NCBI RefSeq assembly: GCF_901542335.1
Contig: NZ_LR594036.1
Span: 1,984,001-2,048,000 of the forward strand
Length of the DNA: 64,000 bases
Direction: 5' to 3'
Origin: Streptococcus porcinus
GTDB lineage: Bacteria > Bacillota > Bacilli > Lactobacillales > Streptococcaceae
Part shown: positions 58,198 through 64,000 of the stretch, piece after piece
Position numbering within the stretch: position 1 is the stretch's first letter
How the letters are laid out: each line of letters begins with the position of its first letter
Made by a program: the position numbers and the translations under genes
Notes under the pieces: model-generated
What the model was told of the DNA's origin: nothing
The model's database searches: none
What the model saw: only the letters and a program-made list of their open reading frames with translations

Positions 58198-59184
58198 CTA
58201 AAAAGAGTGACGAATAATGATTTCGTTAACCACTTCCAACAGTTTTGGGCTAGCAACTGAAGATCTGGTCCCTCTCAATTTTGTTATCAAATGATCCGCA
58301 GCCAAACAACCAATACCATAAGAATCTTGTTTGATACAAGACACCGATGGTGTCAGCAATTGCATCCATTCCAAATCTTCATAGGTTCCCAGGCCAAAAT
58401 CGTTAGGATAATGATATGGGGACTGATTAACAATTTTCATAAAACTCAAGAGAGTAGGTCCATTCATCATTAAGAAGGCTGGCTTAGAAGACGAGTTCTT
58501 TATAATATTCAAAATATACTCATCACTGCCTTCCTTACCTAAAATGATTAAATGATCTTGACTAGCTGTAACCATTTCTTTAAAGCCTTTATACCGCAGT
58601 TCTCGTGTCGAAATTCCCTCAATAGGGAAGCTGACAAAATAAATATCCTGATAACCTGCGGTAATCATCTCTTGTAAAAACTGCTTTGTAGAGGCTTCAT
58701 TGTCTGAAACAATTGTATCAAATTGAAGCTGATTAGCTTGCCTATCAACCATGACAAGAGTTTGAGGATCAAAAGCACTGACAAAGGGATTATTAGGATC
58801 TACGGAATCAAGAATAATACCTGACACATCTTGTTGTTTCAAATGATGCAAGTTCTCCAGCTCAATCTGAAGGTTATTATCTGAGTTGGTAAAGTTAACC
58901 GTATAACCATATTGCTGACATGTATCGTGAATCCCTTTCATCACCGAAGAGATAAAGGGATTGGTAATATCAGCAATAACCACCCCTATAGTCTGTGTAT
59001 CACGTGTGACTAAACTCTGAGCAATTTTACTTGGTTGGTAGCCCGTAACGTCAATCGCCTGCTTAATTTTTTCTTTCGTAGCTAGAGACATCTTTTTATA
59101 GTTCCCATTAAGGTAATAAGAAACGGTAGCTTTTGACACTCCAACTAACTTAGCAATATCGTTAATAGTTACCTTTTCAAACAT
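58198..59184 (-). CDS. LacI family transcriptional regulator
   Basis: 328 residues. N-terminal HTH ITINDIAKLVGVSKATVSYYL and hinge KIAQSLVTRDTQTIGV, then the periplasmic-binding-like sensor domain (IADITNPFISSVMKGIHDTC, GIILDSVDPNNP). It stands upstream of the accessory sugar island and downstream of nothing else, so it should bind the two operators at 57999-58097. Inducer unknown. It is separated from the island by its own hairpin. Confidence 0.9.
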   Translation of the reverse strand: MFEKVTINDIAKLVGVSKATVSYYLNGNYKKMSLATKEKIKQAIDVTGYQPSKIAQSLVTRDTQTIGVVIADITNPFISSVMKGIHDTCQQYGYTVNFTNSDNNLQIELENLHHLKQQDVSGIILDSVDPNNPFVSAFDPQTLVMVDRQANQLQFDTIVSDNEASTKQFLQEMITAGYQDIYFVSFPIEGISTRELRYKGFKEMVTASQDHLIILGKEGSDEYILNIIKNSSSKPAFLMMNGPTLLSFMKIVNQSPYHYPNDFGLGTYEDLEWMQLLTPSVSCIKQDSYGIGCLAADHLITKLRGTRSSVASPKLLEVVNEIIIRHSF

Positions 59185-59304
59185 GTCTAACTCCTAATCA
59201 TCCTATCGTTCATTACGCATATTATATCATGATTGAAGCAATTATCAAGTAACGACAACAGATGACGACTACGCTTAAAAACCTTATCTGCCCAATGTAA
59301 CAAT

Positions 59305-59331
59305 AAAAAGGTAAGTCAGTACGACTTACCT
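59305..59331 (-). terminator. ula operon terminator
   Basis: Nine-base stem AGGTAAGTC / GACTTACCT with five-base loop and TTTTT on the minus strand, 60 bases past ulaF. Confidence 0.85.
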
Positions 59332-59391
59332 AAGGATAGTTAGCGAAGTATTATGTTATTGTTTCACCCCTTCTTCAGAGTTAAGACAACC

Positions 59392-60105
59392 TCAGTGCTC
59401 ATCACCTTTTTGACCATAGTAAGCATTAGGGCCGTGTTTACGCAAATAATGCTTGTCCATGATGTATTTTGGCGCTGCTTCCACATGTGGATTAATCTGT
59501 TCGGTGAAACGATTCATTTTAGCAACTTCTTCTAAAACAACGGAATGATAAACTGCTTGTTCAGGAGTTTTTCCCCAAGTAAATGGACCGTGATTGCGCA
59601 CCACAATCCCTGGTACAGCCATCGGGTCAAGTTCACGTTTACTAAATTCTTCTAGAATTACAGTACCCGTTTCTTTTTCATAAGCACCATTGACTTCTTC
59701 TAATGTTAAAGAGCGAGCGCAGGGAATCGGACCATAAAAGTAGTCTGCATGAGTCGTTCCATAAAAGGGAATATCACGACCTGCCTGAGCCCAACCAACT
59801 GCTTCTGTAGAATGGGTATGGACAATACCACCAACCTCAGGCCACGCTTTATAAAGTTGTACATGCGTTGGTAAGTCTGATGAGGGATTTAAGTCCCCCT
59901 CAATAACATTTCCCTCAAGGTCGGTGACGACCATGTTTTCTGGTGTCAATAGGTCATAATCCACACCAGAGGGTTTAATGACAATACAGCCTAGGTCACG
60001 ACAGACTTCTGAGACATTACCCCAAGTAAACTTGACAAGTCCATGTTCTGGTAGCGACTTGTTAGCTGCACACACACGTTCTCGCATTTCTTGTAAATTT
60101 TTCAT
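59392..60105 (-). CDS. ulaF: L-ribulose-5-phosphate 4-epimerase
   Basis: Makes D-xylulose-5-P from L-ribulose-5-P, last step of the ascorbate route. 237-residue class II aldolase fold: GLVKFTWGNVSE, metal histidines in VHTHSTEAVGWAQAG and the C-terminal VVRNHGPFTWG. Cytosolic. Last gene of ulaABCDEF, five bases after ulaE. No ribosome-site ambiguity (AGG upstream). Confidence 0.94.
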   Translation of the reverse strand: MKNLQEMRERVCAANKSLPEHGLVKFTWGNVSEVCRDLGCIVIKPSGVDYDLLTPENMVVTDLEGNVIEGDLNPSSDLPTHVQLYKAWPEVGGIVHTHSTEAVGWAQAGRDIPFYGTTHADYFYGPIPCARSLTLEEVNGAYEKETGTVILEEFSKRELDPMAVPGIVVRNHGPFTWGKTPEQAVYHSVVLEEVAKMNRFTEQINPHVEAAPKYIMDKHYLRKHGPNAYYGQKGDEH

Positions 60106-60109
60106 CCTG

Positions 60110-60973
60110 TTACCTCAATCCCGCTTTTTCAATGAGTGGGTAAAGGAAGGCTTGGGCATCTTTGATAGCAGCCACTGTCTCCTCAACCGTCTCACAATTT
60201 TCTGACCACATTTCAATCAAGAAAGGCCCCTTGTAATTAGTCTTCTTGATAACAGCAAACATCTCTTCCCAATCAACACACCCTTGACCAAAGGGAACAT
60301 CACGAAATTGCCCTTTACAAGTTTCTGTAACAGCATAGGTATCTTTTAGATGGAGAGCAGCAATAGATTTATGACCATTGTAAAATTCACTCCACAGATC
60401 ATTATGCCAAGCAGAAACATTTCCTGTATCTGGGTAAACAAAGAGGTAAGGTGAGTCTATTTCCTTTTCAACTGCCAAATATTTTTCAATAGAGTTGATA
60501 AAAGGATCATCCATAATTTCAATGGATAACATGACTTGCGCTTCTTCTGCCCAGTCACAAGCCTTTCTTAAGTTTTTGATAAAACGAGCACGGGTTGCAG
60601 GTGATTTTTCTTCGTAATAAACGTCATAACCAGCTAATTGAATGGTTCGAACACCCAAGTCCTGAGCCAATTCAATACATTGTTTCATCAGATTAAGTGA
60701 TTTAGCTTCAATAGTAGGATCGTTTGAGCCCAATGGATAACGTCTATGTCCAGAGAAACAAATTGTTGGGATCCGAATCCCAGTTTCATAAATAGCCTTA
60801 ACGATATCTAGACGCTCTTTCTTGCTCCACTCCAGACGAGCAAGGCGAGCATCTGATTCGTCCACAGACATTTCCACAAAGTCGAAACCTAAATCTTTTG
60901 CAAATTCTAAGCGTTCCCGCCAAGAAAAATGTTTTGGCGTAGCTTTTTCATAAATACCAATAGGACGCGCCAT
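60110..60973 (-). CDS. ulaE: L-xylulose-5-phosphate 3-epimerase
   Basis: 287-residue TIM-barrel sugar epimerase: IGIYEKATPKHFSWRERL start, GHRRYPLGSNDP, metal Glu in LSIEIMDDPFINS, YPDTGNVSAW, HLKDTYAVTE, and LIEMWSEN. Interconverts L-xylulose-5-P and L-ribulose-5-P. The start is ATG 60973 (GGGGGT upstream); the 14-codon extension overlaps ulaD and is not supported. It follows the ulaD stop. Confidence 0.93.
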   Translation of the reverse strand: MARPIGIYEKATPKHFSWRERLEFAKDLGFDFVEMSVDESDARLARLEWSKKERLDIVKAIYETGIRIPTICFSGHRRYPLGSNDPTIEAKSLNLMKQCIELAQDLGVRTIQLAGYDVYYEEKSPATRARFIKNLRKACDWAEEAQVMLSIEIMDDPFINSIEKYLAVEKEIDSPYLFVYPDTGNVSAWHNDLWSEFYNGHKSIAALHLKDTYAVTETCKGQFRDVPFGQGCVDWEEMFAVIKKTNYKGPFLIEMWSENCETVEETVAAIKDAQAFLYPLIEKAGLR

Positions 60974-60977
60974 CTGG

Positions 60978-61643
60978 TTACCCCCAAATACGTTTGATTT
61001 CGTCTTTGAATGCACGCGCCGCTGCAGCAGGATCTTCTGACTCAGTTATACCACGACCTGCGATAAATGTAAAGACATCAACCCCTTCAAAGAGCTTCAA
61101 GGTACTCACATCTAGTCCTCCAGTTACTGATACTCGGAAGCCCATTTCAATCAATTTTTTCACCTTGTTAAGGTCTTTTTCACCCCAAGTTTCACCAGCT
61201 AAAAGAGCATCGCGTGATTGGTGATAGATAGCTTGGGAAATCCCTGCGTCCAACCACAACTGTGCTTGTTCAAAGGTCCAGTCTCCATACAATTCAATTT
61301 GTATCTCACCTTTATCGCCACGAATTTCTTTAATGGCCTTAAGGGCTGCCTCCATAGTTGGAATAGTAGCACAACAAATACAAGTCATCCAGTCTGCTCC
61401 ACGAAGAGCATTGTTTTTAGCGACCGTACCGCCTGCATCAGCACACTTGGTATCAGCAACGATTGTTTTCTCAGGAAAAAGACTCCGGAGAACTTCCACT
61501 AACTCACTACCTACTTGAAGCAAACAAACCGTTCCCGCTTCAATAACATCAACTTCATGACCAACTGAAACAGCGGCCTTAATAGCTCCTTGCAAATCAG
61601 AATGATCAAGAGCAACTTGTAAATTTGGGGTATGTTTTGACAC
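60978..61643 (-). CDS. ulaD: 3-keto-L-gulonate-6-phosphate decarboxylase
   Basis: 221-residue TIM barrel of the OMP decarboxylase suprafamily: QVALDHSDLQGAI, IVADTKCADAGG (Asp-x-Lys-x-x-Asp), GDWTFEQAQLWLDAGI and VTGGLDVSTLKLFEG-FIAGRGITESEDP. Decarboxylates 3-keto-L-gulonate-6-P to L-xylulose-5-P with magnesium. It follows ulaC by about 50 bases. Confidence 0.95.
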   Translation of the reverse strand: MSKHTPNLQVALDHSDLQGAIKAAVSVGHEVDVIEAGTVCLLQVGSELVEVLRSLFPEKTIVADTKCADAGGTVAKNNALRGADWMTCICCATIPTMEAALKAIKEIRGDKGEIQIELYGDWTFEQAQLWLDAGISQAIYHQSRDALLAGETWGEKDLNKVKKLIEMGFRVSVTGGLDVSTLKLFEGVDVFTFIAGRGITESEDPAAAARAFKDEIKRIWG

Positions 61644-61693
61644 TATCTATTCCTCTTTCTAAATGTTCGATATTTTTGATATGACTGTCAGCC

Positions 61694-62179
61694 TTAAGAT
61701 TCCAAATCCAAACCTTCAAGGTAGGGACTGTTTTTTGATTCTTCTACTAAAGCCAAAACATCTTCAGAAGATTGACAGGCTAGAAGACGATCAATTGAAT
61801 TTTCCATATCAAATAGTGCAATGATTTGAGGGATTGCTACTGTTGTGTGGATATCAGAGCTAGTCGCTGCTAAAGCCAACAGAACCTGAACCTCTTTACC
61901 ATCCGGGAAAACAACTGGACTCGTTAATGTAATTAATGAGAAAGCATCTCTTTGCACACCTGCTTCGGGTCTTGCGTGTGGCATGGCCATCCCTGGCATC
62001 AAAATATAATAGGGACCGTATTCTTCTGTTGAATCAATAATTGCCTGATAATATTCTTCTAAAACAGCACCACTTTCAATCAAAGGTTCCACTGAAAGTT
62101 CAACAGCTTCTTGCCAGCTTTCTGCTGACAGGCCTAGTCGAATAGAATTGTTCTCGATAAAAGCTTGTTTTAAGTTCAT
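61694..62179 (-). CDS. ulaC: PTS ascorbate EIIA component
   Basis: 161-residue mannitol/fructose-type EIIA: MPGMAMPHARPEAGVQRDAF with the phospho-acceptor His in MPHARP and FPDGKEVQVLLALAATSSDIHTTVA. Passes phosphate from HPr to UlaB. Ascorbate specificity comes from the operon. Confidence 0.94.
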   Translation of the reverse strand: MNLKQAFIENNSIRLGLSAESWQEAVELSVEPLIESGAVLEEYYQAIIDSTEEYGPYYILMPGMAMPHARPEAGVQRDAFSLITLTSPVVFPDGKEVQVLLALAATSSDIHTTVAIPQIIALFDMENSIDRLLACQSSEDVLALVEESKNSPYLEGLDLES

Positions 62180-62241
62180 GTCATATCCTTTCTTTACTGT
62201 CAGTCAAAAAGCTTCTTTTTAACCAATAATTTATCAAAAGC

Positions 62242-62520
62242 TTACAATACGTGACTAAGCTTCTCTTTAATCTCTTGGTCATCCATTAAATTATCAAGAC
62301 CAACCAGATGCCCTTTAGTCCGGCCATCTAATTCATGAATTAAGTGATTAGAAGCAACTACAATGTCGTAACCTGCTGCTAAACTTTTTACTTCACCGAC
62401 CGAACAAGACGCAGATTGAATATCCGTTACACCAAGTTGACGTAAAGCATTTTCAACTTTCATTTTGATAACCATAGATGATCCCATACCATTTCCACAT
62501 GCTGTTAAAATTTTAACCAT
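62242..62520 (-). CDS. ulaB: PTS ascorbate EIIB component
   Basis: 92-residue EIIB of the lactose/ascorbate class: KILTACGNGMGSSMVIKMKVE with the phospho-cysteine in the P-loop. Works with UlaA and UlaC. It is 60 bases before ulaC on the same strand. Confidence 0.95.
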   Translation of the reverse strand: MVKILTACGNGMGSSMVIKMKVENALRQLGVTDIQSASCSVGEVKSLAAGYDIVVASNHLIHELDGRTKGHLVGLDNLMDDQEIKEKLSHVL

Positions 62521-62725
62521 AATCTTTTTCCTTTTTCTTTCATTTTGATATATCGCAGAGCTATTTAGTTATTAGTTCTTACGATTGGAGTTTATTTTTA
62601 AATAGTGCAAGCTAATAAGCTTTGCTGACTATTGCTTAATAGAATAGCAACAAGTCTTATCTGTTATAAGTATCTTTTTTTCGCTTAGCCATACTAAGGC
62701 AAATCAAGCAAAGGACAAATACCTT

Positions 62726-64000
62726 TTATTTTGGTTGTGCTTCCCCTCGGTAGTAAGCTTCTTTGTCCTTAGCTTTCGCAAATTGTAATTGTGGAATAGC
62801 TAAGAAGAAGAGACACACGACGATATAACCAAGGATGCCCAAATATTTGAAGATATAACCAAAAGCTAACCAAGGGAACTCGAAATCGATATTTCCGTGG
62901 TAACCACCAGCCAAATCAAGTAAGCCAACTGCAATGGCACCTAAAGCCACCTGAATCACACCAGAAATAAAGGATAAGGCAACTGCTGCTTTCCAACCAC
63001 CGCGTTTATCTGCGAAAACGGCAATAGCCGCGTTATCAAAGAAGACCGGTACAAAACCTGTGATGATTAGAATTGGATTTTTAAAGACAACTAATAATGT
63101 AATGGTTATCAATTGGCCAATGAGACCAAAGGCAAATCCTGAAAGAACTGCATTTGATGACCCAAAACCATAAGAAGCTGCAACGTCAACAGCAGGGAAT
63201 GATCCTGGCAAGAGTTTGTTAGAAATACCTTGGAAGGCATTAGTTAACTCAGAAACAAACATCCGCACCCCTTGCATCAAGATAAAAAGATAAACTGAGA
63301 AAGTAAGTGATGTCTGTAGAATGTACATGAAGAAGGCTTGCTTAGCAGGTACAAAGGCTCCAGGTCCAATTAACTTAACATTAGACATGATGTCTGGACC
63401 AAGTACCGCTAGAATCCCACCGAAGAAGACTAACATTAAAGTAGCTGAAGCAACAACAGTATCATGGAAAATACTTAGAAAAGTTGGTAACTTCAAATTA
63501 TCAAGGTTTTCTTCTTTTTTACCAAAGAAGGGAGCCACTTTATCCACGAACCAAATCGCAAATTGTTGTTGGTGGCCAATAGCAAAACCTCCACCGCCAG
63601 TCAAGCGTTGAGTAGCTTCAACCGTCATATTAGAGCTTACTGCCCAATAAAGTCCACAAATAATACCTACTGCCCATGCTCCAAAAGCATTTTGAAATTG
63701 CGGGATTAAAAGAAGGACAAAAACAGAAATAGTTGCTGCTTGTTGGACCATAATGTGACCCGTAATAAAAAGAGTACGGATCTTAGTCACTTTACGAAGA
63801 GCTACCAATAAAATGTTAACCCCAAACCCAATCAGCAAGGCAGTAGTGGCAACGCTAATGAACCCCATACCTTCTAACTTGGCATTTGCTGCTGCCAAAC
63901 CAAAATAAGGGTCAATAACTGCCGCTTTCAATTCAAATTTCTTAGCTAAAGCCACTAAAATCGGTCTAAATGTAGTAACAAGACCACCCGCACCAACGTT
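62726..64000 (-). CDS. ulaA: PTS ascorbate EIIC permease (partial, N-terminus outside window)
   Basis: Membrane translocator. The frame is open from the window end (NVGAGGLVTTFRPIL) through about ten hydrophobic segments with QQFAIWFVDKVAPFFGK, GVRMFVSELTNAFQGIS and PAVDVAASYGFGSSNAVL, a UlaA-specific stretch, to the stop at 62726. The 205-base gap before ulaB has no gene and no clear hairpin. Start codon is not in the window, so the GTG at 63955 is not the start. Confidence 0.95.
   Translation of the reverse strand, partial: NVGAGGLVTTFRPILVALAKKFELKAAVIDPYFGLAAANAKLEGMGFISVATTALLIGFGVNILLVALRKVTKIRTLFITGHIMVQQAATISVFVLLLIPQFQNAFGAWAVGIICGLYWAVSSNMTVEATQRLTGGGGFAIGHQQQFAIWFVDKVAPFFGKKEENLDNLKLPTFLSIFHDTVVASATLMLVFFGGILAVLGPDIMSNVKLIGPGAFVPAKQAFFMYILQTSLTFSVYLFILMQGVRMFVSELTNAFQGISNKLLPGSFPAVDVAASYGFGSSNAVLSGFAFGLIGQLITITLLVVFKNPILIITGFVPVFFDNAAIAVFADKRGGWKAAVALSFISGVIQVALGAIAVGLLDLAGGYHGNIDFEFPWLAFGYIFKYLGILGYIVVCLFFLAIPQLQFAKAKDKEAYYRGEAQPK

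Noticed and set aside
62521..62725. Small gene or terminator between ulaA and ulaB
   Set aside because: No frame with a ribosome site and only imperfect TTGCTA-type complementarity; nothing to support.

Overview
The window is chromosomal DNA of a low-GC streptococcus of the pyogenic group. The evidence is the gene set and order: fasBCA with a downstream fasX RNA beside rnpA-yidC-jag-rpmH, then gltX, radA, galU/gpsA, tadA-ffs-pgi, perR-polA, opuA and the ula ascorbate genes. The sorbitol PTS operon fits sorbitol-positive species of this group (S. uberis-like is my best guess), but the species cannot be settled from the window. Almost every gene is on the minus strand; the exceptions are two flavoprotein genes, gpsA-galU, a DUF975 gene and one predicted small RNA.

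Layout from position 1. 1-3.9 kb: end of a sialic-acid-type operon (ABC binding protein cut by the window edge, two permeases, nanE) with a promoter region holding a cre-like site and paired palindromes. 4.0-6.6 kb: rpmH, jag, yidC, rnpA. 6.7-10.7 kb: the Fas regulatory system, in which the RNA gene fasX follows fasA and a 21-bp-period direct repeat precedes its promoter. 11-15.9 kb: gltX, carbonic anhydrase, radA, dut, a DUF454 membrane protein. 16-17.9 kb: two flavodoxin-fold reductases, one fused to a PAS-like domain. 17.9-26.2 kb: queH, a MarR regulator with a two-subunit ABC exporter, gpsA, galU, a rhomboid protease and 5-formyl-THF cyclo-ligase. 26.2-26.8 kb: a gene-free gap with a candidate CiaR-controlled small RNA and a relic resembling a type II-A CRISPR repeat. 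26.8-32 kb: sorbitol PTS operon. 32-37.2 kb: pgi, the SRP RNA gene ffs, tadA, a metallo-hydrolase, bioY, a CHY zinc-finger protein, tgt. 37.4-39.7 kb: a DUF975 gene broken by an amber codon, and an IS3-family element sitting exactly in the loop of a bidirectional terminator. 39.7-47.7 kb: perR, a CoA-binding protein, polA, the opuA glycine-betaine transporter and a diacylglycerol kinase-like gene.

47.9-64 kb is the ascorbate regulon (ulaG, ulaR, and ulaF-E-D-C-B-A, the last cut by the window end). Between ulaR and ulaF sits an accessory sugar cluster: LacI regulator, a cytosolic FG-GAP-like protein, 2-hydroxyacid dehydrogenase, galactitol-type EIIC, amidohydrolase, FGGY kinase and a sugar isomerase-like protein. 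It still has a clean promoter with a cre site and two LacI-type operators, but its EIIC has an in-frame amber codon and its kinase a one-base frameshift, and no matching EIIA or EIIB genes lie in it. It looks like a recently acquired and decaying, or switched-off, catabolic island.

The most striking observation is that FasB and FasC appear to be complementary half-kinases: FasC keeps the phospho-acceptor histidine but lacks N-box and G-box residues, while FasB keeps an intact ATPase but has Asp where the histidine should be.
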